DNA from: Vulcanimicrobiota bacterium
GTDB lineage: Bacteria > Vulcanimicrobiota > JAJTBE01
Assembly (NCBI GenBank): GCA_021107945.1
Contig: JAIORV010000152.1
Location: 1-35,680 of the forward strand
DNA length: 35,680 nucleotides
Direction of reading: 5' to 3'
Shown: one piece after another, positions 15,501-24,686 of the stretch
Layout: each line of letters opens with the position of its first letter
How positions within the stretch are numbered: the first letter of the stretch is position 1
Program-made: the position numbers and the translations under genes
Notes under the pieces: generated by a model
Database searches by the model: none
Told to the model about the DNA's origin: nothing
The model's input: only the letters and a program-made list of their open reading frames with translations

Positions 15501-16542
15501 CAGAAAGTTTTTCTTTTGCCTCATCACTCATATCTATTTGTCTTGGTCTGGAATAATAGGCTTTAATAAATGCATCGACAACATCCGGATCAAACTGCTT
15601 TCCTTTTTCTGAAAGAAGTATCTTAATTGCATCGTCGGGATGTATTCCATATCTATAGGCGCGATCGCTTGTCATTGCATCGAATGCATCAGCGACAGCA
15701 ATTATTCTGGAACATTCTGGAATATCCTTTCCACTTTTTATGCCAGGATATGCCGGACGATCAACACCTTTCGTCTTTCCATCAAATCTTTCATGGTGAT
15801 ATTTAACGCAATCGGAGAATTTTTCCAGATGATAAACTCCCTCAACAATACTTGCACCAACTTCAGGATGTTTTCTGATCTTCTCTATTTCATCAACAGT
15901 TAATGGATCGATTTTCTGCAAAATCTCTTTGCTGACAATTATTTTTCCAACATCATGAAACATACCAACAGTCCACTTATCTTTTTCTTCTCTTTTATTA
16001 GTACTAGTACTTTTTTTCAATTCCCTCAATATTGCAATACAATTGATAGCAACCCTTCTTGAATGCCCCTTTGTAAAATTATCGATTCTCTCCAAAATAG
16101 AGCAAATTAATTCATATAGCTTTCTCCCCCTTTCTTCTTCCTGCTCCCTTTTGTTATCTTTATCTTTCTTCCTCTTGCATGCTTTTTCTATTTTGGCAAG
16201 CAACTGTTCTATCCATTTATCAATACCTTTTACTTGATATCCAAATGAATTTGGGTATTCCATTACTTCACCTGCATTTGGAATAGTCCCATATGCAGTC
16301 AATATTATAATCTGGGTAGTTACGTCTTGTTGTTTAACAAATTCTAATACTTCTATGCCGCTTTTATCATTATGCATCTTCATGTCAAGAATAATTACAT
16401 CAAAGTATCCCTCTTTATCCTTAAGAATTTCAATCGCGATATCTTCATCTTTCGCTGTAGATACTTCCCATTTTTTAAGTTTAAATTTCTGAGGAAGAGA
16501 TTCTCTTATGCCAAGATCATCATCGACTAATAGTATTTTCAT
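15493..16542 (-). CDS. response regulator with HD-GYP-type phosphodiesterase domain
   Basis: A protein of 349 residues. The N-terminal receiver (residues 1-120) has the acidic pocket LLVDDD and phospho-acceptor Asp53 in VIILDMKMH. A very charged linker (KRKKDKDNKREQEEERGRK) leads to an HD-GYP domain with GHSRRVA, the HD pair in MFHDVGKI (His196-Asp197), KHPEVGA, YHHERFDG and the closing AVADAFDAMTSDRAYR. Such proteins usually hydrolyse cyclic di-GMP. The GYP stretch is altered: DGKTKGVDRPAYPGIKSG replaces the usual DG.GYP.GL.G, with five extra residues and Ala for Gly. I start at ATG 16542, 9 bp after AGGAG; ATG 16551 almost touches that site. It is third in the operon, 20 bp after the large kinase, and likely takes phosphate from the kinases. 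Its last codons meet an IstB remnant, so the natural C-terminus may be lost. Confidence 0.85.
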   Translation of the reverse strand: MKILLVDDDLGIRESLPQKFKLKKWEVSTAKDEDIAIEILKDKEGYFDVIILDMKMHNDKSGIEVLEFVKQQDVTTQIIILTAYGTIPNAGEVMEYPNSFGYQVKGIDKWIEQLLAKIEKACKRKKDKDNKREQEEERGRKLYELICSILERIDNFTKGHSRRVAINCIAILRELKKSTSTNKREEKDKWTVGMFHDVGKIIVSKEILQKIDPLTVDEIEKIRKHPEVGASIVEGVYHLEKFSDCVKYHHERFDGKTKGVDRPAYPGIKSGKDIPECSRIIAVADAFDAMTSDRAYRYGIHPDDAIKILLSEKGKQFDPDVVDAFIKAYYSRPRQIDMSDEAKEKLSEG

Positions 16543-16562
16543 ACAATTCATCTCCTTTTAAA

Positions 16563-19500
16563 TTAAGTTCTACTTGACTTTGAAATTTCAGGGAAGAAAA
16601 TCAGGAAATTCGCACCTTCTCCCGGAATTCCATCTTCAAAAATATGTCCATCCATATATTCCACAAATAATTTTATAAGAGAAAGTCCAAGTCCAATAGA
16701 ATCATCTTTATTCCTTGTTGTATAAAACGGTTCGAATATTTTATTCTTGTCTTCACAAGGAATTCCATGGCCTGTATCTGATATTTGAATTTTCACAAAT
16801 CTTTCTCTTATCGGTAAATTATATTTCCAATTTTCTTCCCTTGTAGCGTTATTTACACCAATTCTGATCTCTACAACTTGTTCCATTAGGGTAGAGGCAT
16901 TCGAGATAATTTCTTCCATTATGTCAATCAGTTTATTTTCATCTGCCTGGATATATCCCACATTTTCTTCAAGATTGAAATATATCAAATTCTTCTCTGC
17001 TAATGATCCAAATGTGCTTATATGCTCTTTCACAAGCTTTGTGGGATTGACTATTGAGAATTTAAAATCTGGCCTTCCGGAAAATTCCTTGAATTCTTTG
17101 ATGATTTTTCTTATTCTTCCGATTTGGATGTCAATTTTATCAATGATCTTACTGGTTTTATTTAAGTCAATTACTCCTAATTCCTTTGCTTCATTGAAAT
17201 TGGAAATATGGACATCTATTGCAGAAAGAGGATTCATTATCCTATGAGATGATGAAGCGGTAAATTGCCCCAGTGCAGCGAACTTGGTCATCTCAATTTT
17301 TTCTTGCAACAACTTCCAACTATCTATTGCCGCTGCAGCCTGGTTTGCAAAAAGCTGAAGAGCGCCGGTATCTGCCGAAGTTATCGGTCTTGGGATATAC
17401 TTATTATCTACATACAAAGCTCCAATAGCATTTCCTCTGACTAATAAGGGAGCAATTGCAAATTCTGAAGTATCTATCTTCAATTGTCTCATACCTCGAA
17501 AGAATGAATCAGATTCACCAACTTCAGAGGAGTGGAATCTCTTGGCAGTCTGATTTAACATGACATCCAGGAGTATGTTTCTATCCTCAACAGGAAAACT
17601 CAGGCTCTTGACAGCTCTTGAAATATTAGAATTTTTAAATTCATCTTCCCTATATTCGAACTCCTGGACGACAACCTTAAAAGTTGAAAAAGGATCTTCT
17701 CCTTCCCAAAGCTTATTTCTAAATACTTCGTCAGCCTCTTTCTTCTCAATTGAACCAATGGCAAGTTCCCCCCTTACTTCTTTTGAGCCTTCATCTGTCA
17801 GGAAAAGAATTGCTCTATTAAATTCAAGACAACCTTTCATTGTTAATCCTGTCAAAATAAGAAAGAGATTTTTTAAATAATTCGGCTCTGTCTGGAGCAT
17901 CGGGCCAATTCTGTTCATTATCCTAAGTTTTCTTGCCATTTCCCTTTCCTGTTTCTGAAGCCTTTCGTTTCGAATGGCAACTGCCGCCCTGTAGCAAAAA
18001 TCCCTGATAAGATTGCAAAGCTTTGATTCAAAGAAATCATATTTTAACGACTTTAAACTCAAGACTCCAAATATCTCAAAATAGATTTTTTTAATTGATT
18101 TGGTGAATAATGAGTTTAGCACCAGGCGATTAATTTTCTGAATTTCTCCTCTACCAAGGTTTTTAATTCCCTTTTTATATAGAATAAGAGCGTCTTCTGA
18201 TATTGTATCATCAACAAATGATTCAGGAAGAAAGAATGTTTTATCCTCAATAATTCTATTCAAACTTCTTGTAATTATTTTCTTTAATTTTCCCTCAATA
18301 TCAGTATCAATGCCGATATTCCAATTGCTAATAATTGATTTACTTTCATTTTCAAGAAAATCCCATGTTCTTCTCATGCCAATAGTCTCTCGACGCTTCA
18401 AACAATCAAGAAAAGAATGCCAATCTAAAATATCATCTTCATTGAGCAATAGAAAACGAACAAAAATTGGAAATGAGGCAAAAGATTTTATTTTTTCTAA
18501 TTCCATTAAAATCTTTGGATCTTTTATACTTTTTTTAAAATTCTGAAATCGCTGACTATGTGCCTCGTCTTGAATGACTATTTCTTCACATGATTTCACC
18601 ACCTTGATTGAACCCCATTCTGGATCATTCCCTATATTTAAGACTCCCGGAGTTAACTTATAATATTTGCCCTCCCCGGCTACTTTTATTGCTTCATCCC
18701 CTACAACAAGTCTTATGTGACCTGCATCAGCTTGTGTAACATCCATAATCAACTTAAAAAGATGCTGAAGTTTTGACTCAACTCCTCCGTGCAAAAGTGC
18801 CAGATCCAACTCTCTGAGTTTATTAAAAGCTTCAGCTTCTTTTGTCATCTGCTCATACTTCTGAGCGGCTTTCAAGTTATATGCGGCAACCTTAACATAA
18901 TCCTTGAGACATTGCGAATCTTTAACTGAGAATTTCTTGCTGATTTTGCGGACAATATTATGAGGATATATGCTCTCAATGATAAGCCTATTTAATCTAC
19001 GAATATCCCCCTGGGTCAGGACTATTTCTTCACTTCGCCAGAGTTGATTGCAATGTTCCGGATAATTTATATCCTCCAGGACTTCCTTATCAAAGAAGTC
19101 TCTTTTCTCGATAATCCTATTCAATGTAGAAATCACACTTACTTTAATGCCATCATCAATGTCTTGAAGTGGCTTGATTCCAGGTAATTTAGGCTTTATT
19201 TCTTCGTCCATATTTTTAAATATTAATTCTTCCACATTTTTTTCAGGCTCCCTCAGCTTTCTTAGAAATGAATGCCATTTGAAATCATCAGCCTGAAACA
19301 ATGCAGGCCCATTGTCAACACATATACAACCAATTGTTTCATTTTTCACAATCATTGGGGAGACAATCCACTGTTCAATCTCATCCTTTTGTAAAGTGAC
19401 CCATCCTGTGTGTTTCCCATCTTTTTTATATCTTCTGATATCGTCTCTGTTAAAGATTGTCGGACTCTCTTTGAGCTTGGCTTTTTCCCAATAAGGATTT

Positions 19501-20489
19501 CCTTCTATTGTAATTCTGATGCCACAAGGTTCGGGTTCGTGACCAATTGATTTCTTCAATACAATTTCTTTGCCATTCGGCGATGCAAGGTATATCCTTG
19601 CATGATTATAACCAAGGTCCCTGATTGCATTTATAATTGTATCAATTCTCTCCCCCAGGGATTTTTCGGATAACTCTTCCAATTTCGATAGCATACCTTT
19701 TAAGTTTGCAATTTCATTGATATCAATAGTTGATAATATAGCACCAATTACTTCGTCGTCATCATTTCTCACAGGCATGGAAGTGACACGGACAAATCTT
19801 AAACCGTAAGCTGTCCTGAGAATTAGTACTTTTTGTTCGTCTTTCCCTTCTTTGAATGTAATTTTTGCGGGACAATCCTTGCATGGAGTCATTCTTGCAT
19901 ATTCCTGCAGGAAAGCCGCCCAGCACGAGCCGGAGGGTTTGGGATCCCCACCGAACATTTCAATATGCTTTTTATTTCTATACCATATACCATACACTCT
20001 ATCAATAATGCAGATTCCTGTATCAAGATTATCGAGAGTTTTATGGAGCCATTTTACACCTTCTTGCCTTTGGCTCAATTGCTCATCCATATCATTAAGG
20101 GAATCTATATAAAACATCAGATGGTCAACAAATTCACCCACATTTTCCCTTTCAATATATTTATGAATACAACGGATAACACCGCTCTTTAATACTGATT
20201 TAGTCGGGATTTCAGTCTTCCCGCTGTAAAGGATTATTTTAGAATCAGGCGACTTATCTGCCAATTTTGGAATAACCTTGGGATCAATTGCCCCATCCTC
20301 CAGGACATAATCAATAAGAATATAATCAAATTTTATACCGCTTCTATCTATCTCTTGAAGGGCTTCATCGGTTTTCTTAAAGCTTCTAATAATATACCCC
20401 CTTCTTTCCAGGGGACCGGTTAATGCCGATAACATTGATTTATCATCGTCAATAACCAGGATTGCCATTTTATTCTCATTTGTTCCCAT
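16563..20489 (-). CDS. hybrid sensor histidine kinase REC-PAS-GAF-GAF-GAF-HisKA-HATPase
   Basis: A soluble protein of 1308 residues without membrane segments. The receiver spans 8-128 (VIDDD, phospho-acceptor Asp60). A PAS domain at about 145-260 carries PCKDCPA (Cys203/Cys206), a pair seen in some redox- or metal-sensing PAS domains. GAF-like domains lie at about 275-545, 555-845 and 860-1060. The first two contain a related helical insert at about 405-545 and 690-845; shared positions are LNRIIE..FF and G[DE]I..[LI]NRL. The kinase core has His1082 in SSSHRIMNPLSAI, an N-box around Asn1197 (EEIISNAS), DTGHGIP at 1238, IFEPFYTT and IGLGLSLIKL. Arg follows the phospho-His where Glu or Asp is usual. 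AAGGGA precedes ATG 20489. It is second in the operon and presumably senses two or more small ligands and signals to the HD-GYP protein. Confidence 0.88.
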   Translation of the reverse strand: MGTNENKMAILVIDDDKSMLSALTGPLERRGYIIRSFKKTDEALQEIDRSGIKFDYILIDYVLEDGAIDPKVIPKLADKSPDSKIILYSGKTEIPTKSVLKSGVIRCIHKYIERENVGEFVDHLMFYIDSLNDMDEQLSQRQEGVKWLHKTLDNLDTGICIIDRVYGIWYRNKKHIEMFGGDPKPSGSCWAAFLQEYARMTPCKDCPAKITFKEGKDEQKVLILRTAYGLRFVRVTSMPVRNDDDEVIGAILSTIDINEIANLKGMLSKLEELSEKSLGERIDTIINAIRDLGYNHARIYLASPNGKEIVLKKSIGHEPEPCGIRITIEGNPYWEKAKLKESPTIFNRDDIRRYKKDGKHTGWVTLQKDEIEQWIVSPMIVKNETIGCICVDNGPALFQADDFKWHSFLRKLREPEKNVEELIFKNMDEEIKPKLPGIKPLQDIDDGIKVSVISTLNRIIEKRDFFDKEVLEDINYPEHCNQLWRSEEIVLTQGDIRRLNRLIIESIYPHNIVRKISKKFSVKDSQCLKDYVKVAAYNLKAAQKYEQMTKEAEAFNKLRELDLALLHGGVESKLQHLFKLIMDVTQADAGHIRLVVGDEAIKVAGEGKYYKLTPGVLNIGNDPEWGSIKVVKSCEEIVIQDEAHSQRFQNFKKSIKDPKILMELEKIKSFASFPIFVRFLLLNEDDILDWHSFLDCLKRRETIGMRRTWDFLENESKSIISNWNIGIDTDIEGKLKKIITRSLNRIIEDKTFFLPESFVDDTISEDALILYKKGIKNLGRGEIQKINRLVLNSLFTKSIKKIYFEIFGVLSLKSLKYDFFESKLCNLIRDFCYRAAVAIRNERLQKQEREMARKLRIMNRIGPMLQTEPNYLKNLFLILTGLTMKGCLEFNRAILFLTDEGSKEVRGELAIGSIEKKEADEVFRNKLWEGEDPFSTFKVVVQEFEYREDEFKNSNISRAVKSLSFPVEDRNILLDVMLNQTAKRFHSSEVGESDSFFRGMRQLKIDTSEFAIAPLLVRGNAIGALYVDNKYIPRPITSADTGALQLFANQAAAAIDSWKLLQEKIEMTKFAALGQFTASSSHRIMNPLSAIDVHISNFNEAKELGVIDLNKTSKIIDKIDIQIGRIRKIIKEFKEFSGRPDFKFSIVNPTKLVKEHISTFGSLAEKNLIYFNLEENVGYIQADENKLIDIMEEIISNASTLMEQVVEIRIGVNNATREENWKYNLPIRERFVKIQISDTGHGIPCEDKNKIFEPFYTTRNKDDSIGLGLSLIKLFVEYMDGHIFEDGIPGEGANFLIFFPEISKSSRT

Positions 20490-20538
20490 TTTAATCCCTT
20501 TCTATACTCAACCGCAAAAGAATTGTCATCTTAATTGG

Positions 20539-20554
20539 CAGGCATGAATGCCTG
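20539..20554. repeat. short palindrome between the two kinase genes
   Basis: CAGGCAT-GA-ATGCCTG has 7-bp arms and a 2-bp centre in the 159-bp gap between the kinase genes. It continues as TGTGCTACGAGTTTTGCG, as in a dispersed repeat often seen between bacterial genes. Its form is like the palindromes at 3981-4160. It could act as a weak attenuator or processing site in the operon message. Confidence 0.55.
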
Positions 20555-20648
20555 TGCTACGAGTTTTGCGACATTTTTTATGATGACAAAATATATTCAC
20601 AGGAGTATAATGGCAGATTTTATACAGAGTCACTATTAAATGATATAA

Positions 20649-22997
20649 TCAGTATTTGCCCGGAATCTCAAGGCAAAAGGTTGATCCAACAAACATAATA
20701 CTTTCTGCTACTGATAGGTCTCCGCCAATTCTTTTGGCTATCCCCCTTGCAAGGGATAGTCCTATTCCAAGTCCTTTTTCCTTTGTCGTGTACATGGGTT
20801 GAAAAATTTGGTCAAATCTTGGATCAAAATTTCTTCCATGTATTCCGGGTCCCGAATCCTGGACAAGAATCCTCACTCTGTTTGCCTGTTTGTTAACCGG
20901 CTCAATTCTTATTAGTACCTCACCCTTTTTTCGGAAGAAAAGAGAAATCTGTTGTATGGCATTTATTACGAGATTAAATAATACCTGTTCCGCCCCGACA
21001 TCAATTTTCAGGTCTTTATCTATACCTTCATCAAACTGTGGGTCTATTTTTGCGCCTGATTCTCTTGCAAGAGGCTTTGCTGAATCAACGACATTCTTTA
21101 TAATTTGAACAAGAGGAATGAATTTTTCTCTTCCTTTCTTAAATAATCTGAGAAAAACATCGGCAGTCCTATGAATATTATCTTTTTCAAGTATAATATC
21201 TTCTAAAGTGGGATATAAAAGATCCAAAGATTTACCCTTTTCTTCTATATCCTCAATTCGCGCTTTAAATTCCTTTACAAATTCTCCAAATGCTGCCATC
21301 CTTGTATTTAGCTCATGTCCCAAGCCTGCTATCAATTGTCCATCAACTATGAACTTATGTTCCGACTCCACCCATTCATATAACTTCTTCTTGAAAATAA
21401 GTGATTCAATTTGTGCCGCATAAGCCTTAAATTTCTCATAATTTATTTTCTTAAGAGCGTTTATATCTTTATAAAATGCAAAGAAAGAATAGCCAATTTC
21501 TGCCGGGACATGGAGTGGTATTCCCATGCATGAATCAAAGAATAAAACTTTTCTTAAATACCGAAATTTGCCAATTCTTTTTGAGACATTTTGAGAATAA
21601 ATGATATGCGGTTTATCTTCAAGAACATCTCTTACGGGACTATATCGCATTTTATCTGAATTGTTATAAAATCTTTCTTCATCTATTTTTTCCTTAATAC
21701 CATCCTCATCTACTTTTTCCTCAACACCATATTTATTACAATATGCAAAAAGCTCAGATCTGTATGTTATAGGATCAAGAGTTATTATGGCAATATTATC
21801 GGCAGATATTTCTTTTCTCAATTTTTCGAGCATTTCAGTTATTTCTTTCCTGAAGTCCTTATCTTTTTTTTCTATTACTGAAGAACTAAAAAAAATGGGA
21901 GAGGATAACTCAGGCTCATCTGACAATCCCCTATTACAACCAATTCCTTGTTGAATTTCACCTTTTAACGCCTTATCCAATGCCTCTTCAAGTTCTTCAT
22001 CGGTAAAAGGAAGGTAAATAAATCCATATATCTTTAATCCGCATATTCCTATCTCATGAGAGCTTTCAAGATTTCCAGTCATCAGAATTACTTTGGAATA
22101 ATCCTTTTCCTCCAGGATTTTCTCACATGCCCACTTTCCCCCATTTGTTGGTATTGAAATATCCATTAAGATCACATCATAGTCAAATTCTTCCGTTTTC
22201 TTCACAGCATCTTCTGCAGTCTCTGAGGTATCAACTCTATTAAATCCTAACCTTTCAAATTTACTTTTCATTGCATCCAAAAAAGGTGGATCATCATTTG
22301 CGATAAGCACACTGCAATTATCAGGAACGGTGAATGTGCTATGTTTTGTCCTGGCAACATTTGATTCGGAAAATATAAAAGGTTCTCCCTGGCCTGAAAT
22401 TGCCCTGTCTGGATGGATCTTTACATCTTCAATAATCCTGAGGTATTCTTCAATACTGACATCAATTAATCTTATAGAAGGATCTACTTTCTTTATTATA
22501 CCAATTACATAATCCCCGGACATAATATTTAGCTTAATATCGTCTTTTTTCTCCAGTCTCTCCTCTTCAACTCCATCTTCATAATAATTTCTGACTTCCT
22601 TAATAGGTAACCTTGCTGATATTCCTTCTTCTATTTCTCCTACGGCATAATCCCCACTAATTGAATTGATATGTAATCTTACAATTTGTCCCTCGTTATA
22701 GTCAAAGCTATCTCTTTTCCAGGGATCGTCTCTTGCAATTCTCCAGCTAAGCTTTAACCTTTTCCCTTTCTCATATACAGCAAGGACATAAAAGTCTTCT
22801 TCACTTCCCTCTTTTAGTTTTGGTACATTTTTTTCTTTAAGTTCCTTCGACCAATTAATTTCCCTTTGATGAACTCTCCCCGACCAATTATTTTCAATTT
22901 TAACAACAACATAATTGGGGTATCTCTTTATTACCTTCCCCTTTACTATATCTCCCTCTTTATACCTTATTTCATTTTCTTCTTTGACATTACTCAA
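20649..22997 (-). CDS. S1-S1-receiver-GAF-histidine kinase fusion
   Basis: A soluble protein of 782 residues. Residues 14-86 (EGDIVKGKVIKRYPNYVVVK, then WSGRVHQREINW) and 101-182 (EGQIVRLHINSISGDYAVGE, then ARLPIKEV) have the pattern of S1/OB RNA-binding domains; the second is more diverged. A receiver follows at 228-346 with LIANDD and phospho-acceptor Asp279 in VILMDISIP. A GAF-like region spans about 365-540. The kinase core shows His561 in AGLGHELNTR, the N-box NLVINAIQQ (Asn679), DSGPGIH at 714, IFQPMYTT and KGLGIGLSLARGIAKRIGG. No membrane segment is present. It is the first gene of the operon, with an AT-rich 190-bp leader up to the IS fragment. S1 domains normally bind RNA in ribosomal protein S1, RNase E and PNPase, so an RNA or nucleotide ligand for this kinase is possible, but that is inference. 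Confidence 0.85.
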   Translation of the reverse strand: MSNVKEENEIRYKEGDIVKGKVIKRYPNYVVVKIENNWSGRVHQREINWSKELKEKNVPKLKEGSEEDFYVLAVYEKGKRLKLSWRIARDDPWKRDSFDYNEGQIVRLHINSISGDYAVGEIEEGISARLPIKEVRNYYEDGVEEERLEKKDDIKLNIMSGDYVIGIIKKVDPSIRLIDVSIEEYLRIIEDVKIHPDRAISGQGEPFIFSESNVARTKHSTFTVPDNCSVLIANDDPPFLDAMKSKFERLGFNRVDTSETAEDAVKKTEEFDYDVILMDISIPTNGGKWACEKILEEKDYSKVILMTGNLESSHEIGICGLKIYGFIYLPFTDEELEEALDKALKGEIQQGIGCNRGLSDEPELSSPIFFSSSVIEKKDKDFRKEITEMLEKLRKEISADNIAIITLDPITYRSELFAYCNKYGVEEKVDEDGIKEKIDEERFYNNSDKMRYSPVRDVLEDKPHIIYSQNVSKRIGKFRYLRKVLFFDSCMGIPLHVPAEIGYSFFAFYKDINALKKINYEKFKAYAAQIESLIFKKKLYEWVESEHKFIVDGQLIAGLGHELNTRMAAFGEFVKEFKARIEDIEEKGKSLDLLYPTLEDIILEKDNIHRTADVFLRLFKKGREKFIPLVQIIKNVVDSAKPLARESGAKIDPQFDEGIDKDLKIDVGAEQVLFNLVINAIQQISLFFRKKGEVLIRIEPVNKQANRVRILVQDSGPGIHGRNFDPRFDQIFQPMYTTKEKGLGIGLSLARGIAKRIGGDLSVAESIMFVGSTFCLEIPGKY

Positions 22998-23187
22998 TAT
23001 AAATCATCACACTTTCAGGTAATAGAAATAAACATATATAATGATATTATCTCAATAATAATCTTTTATGTAATTAATATGCCTTTCCTTGCCGTTAAAT
23101 ATTTTCCTTTAAAGTAATTAGAAATATTTATTTCAGAAAAATGTTGATTAAATATTATACACACAAAAAAATTCCCTCTTAAACTCC

Positions 23188-23853
23188 TCAAACCTGTCTT
23201 CCAATATCGCCTCTCTTATTCTCCTCACAAGGTTCAATGAAAAATGCAGGTTGTGATATGATGCAAGTCTGGGGCCCCAGGACTTCGCCTGTTATAAAGA
23301 GGTGGCGGAGGTATGCAGGCGTCCGGTATTTTAAGCTCTGATGGGGTCTTTCGTTGTTGTAAAAAACAATATACCCCCTGATGCCCGCCCGTGCTTCCCG
23401 TGGAGTCGAATAATCCTTCAAATACACCTCCTCATACTTCAAACTCCTCCAAAATCTCTCGGAAAAAATGTTGTCGATGGCACGGCCTTTGCCATCCATG
23501 CTTATCAATACATTTCTGTCCTTCACAAGCTCAATATACTTCGAGCTTGTGAAATGGCTCCCCTGGTCGCTGTTGAATATGGCCGGGCAAGACCTGGAAA
23601 AAGCCCGCTCCACAGTTTTAAGAACAAAGGGCATTTCAAGTGTCTGGTCCAACTCCCAGCTGATGATAAATCGGGAATACCAGTCAATGACGGCGACCAG
23701 ATACATCCACGACTTTTGGAGCTTGATATAAGTAATATCTATTCCCCAGACGTGGTCGGGGCGCTGGACCTTGACATCCCGCAACAGATAAGGATATACT
23801 CTGTGTTGCAAGTCCCGCTTGCTCAGATTGGGACCGGGATGGATAGCAGGATA
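23188..23853 (-). mobile_element. IS3-family transposase OrfB, 5'-truncated
   Basis: About 220 residues of an IS3-type integrase-core transposase. The frame opens with IHPGPNLSKRDLQHRVYPYL, the stretch just before the catalytic domain. It then shows WGIDITYIKL with the first Asp, FNSDQGSHFTS with the second Asp, and FSERFWRSLKYEEVYL with the Glu of DDE. The last 30 residues follow the usual NNERPHQSLKYRTPA. The N-terminal 60 or so residues and OrfA are missing, and no start codon is in place; the first ATG-like codon would be internal. At about 23850 the sequence changes at once into a methyltransferase frame on the other strand. It is inactive. Confidence 0.8.
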
Positions 23854-24197
23854 AATCTATTCATTTGACCATAACAAGCCCGCCTTATCTTCACCTGAGA
23901 CAGTATTCAGACAAGACTGAATACATAGGCAACAAGGAAGGTCTCTTCCCGACCCTTGTCAGGATATTCGAAGAAGTTTATCGGGTAACCAAGAAGAAAG
24001 GATTCCTGTGTGTCAACGTTTCCGATGTCATTGAAACGAAGACGAAACATTTGACGGATTTCCCATATAGAGTTCTGGACATTTGCAAGGCGGTCGGATT
24101 CAAACACAAAAGCACAACAATATGGGATAAAGGCTCGCCCTTCTCTTCCTGGAATCTTCTGAGAAGAAGGATGTTCTTTAATCACGAGTATATTTAG
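23850..24197 (+). pseudogene. DNA methyltransferase fragment (N4/N6 type)
   Basis: The plus-strand frame begins DKSIHLTITSPPYLHLRQYS, with the SPPY motif of amino-methylating DNA methyltransferases (N4-cytosine or N6-adenine). It goes on through FPTLVRIFEEVYRVTKKKGF and LCVNVSDV to FFNHEYI, then stops at 24195. Normal enzymes have more sequence on both sides, including a target-recognition part and the FxGxG cofactor motif, which is absent here. The 5' side is replaced by the IS3 OrfB fragment and the 3' side by unrelated DNA. It is a remnant of a restriction-modification or DISARM-like methyltransferase. Confidence 0.7.
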
Positions 24198-24351
24198 GTG
24201 CTCCAAAAATAGTCCAGATAAGTTCTCATAGGCATCTTGGCGGAAGCATCCATATCATTAGAAGTAAAGGAATTTGCAAAATAGTGTTAAATGGAAATTA
24301 TGATAGATTCTATTTGACAAATAAATATCTGGGGCTTTATCGGAGGTTCCT

Positions 24352-24600
24352 ATGAGCAATGACAGTTATTTAAAAGAAATTGAGGAAGTATTAAAAATTC
24401 CGGACATTATGGCAAATTTGGAACCTGAAAATGCTATTAGTTTAAAAAAACAGAAGCCATCATCTTTGAGATCTTTACTTATTAGTGAATCTTCTATGGG
24501 TCAAAGAGATGTTGATTCTATTATTTATGAAGATCTGCCAGAGCATGTTATGAAGGAATTTCATCCTCCATTGACTAGTTCTGAAGATTCATCTGAATGA
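24352..24600 (+). CDS. small acidic hypothetical protein
   Basis: An 82-residue frame starting at ATG 24352 behind a good GGAGG at 24342-24346. The protein is acidic and helix-prone at the start (YLKEIEEVLKIPDIMANLEP) and ends in a Ser/Glu-rich tail (TSSEDSSE). I know no family for it. The ribosome site and coding-like composition support a real gene. It sits between fragments of modification and repair genes and could belong to that module. Confidence 0.5.
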   Translation: MSNDSYLKEIEEVLKIPDIMANLEPENAISLKKQKPSSLRSLLISESSMGQRDVDSIIYEDLPEHVMKEFHPPLTSSEDSSE

Positions 24601-24686
24601 AGTGAAATGAAACATTCTTTTTTCAAAAGCACCGAGAGAAGCAAATGATAGTTCTTATTATGATCCCCCTATAGTATTATGCACCT

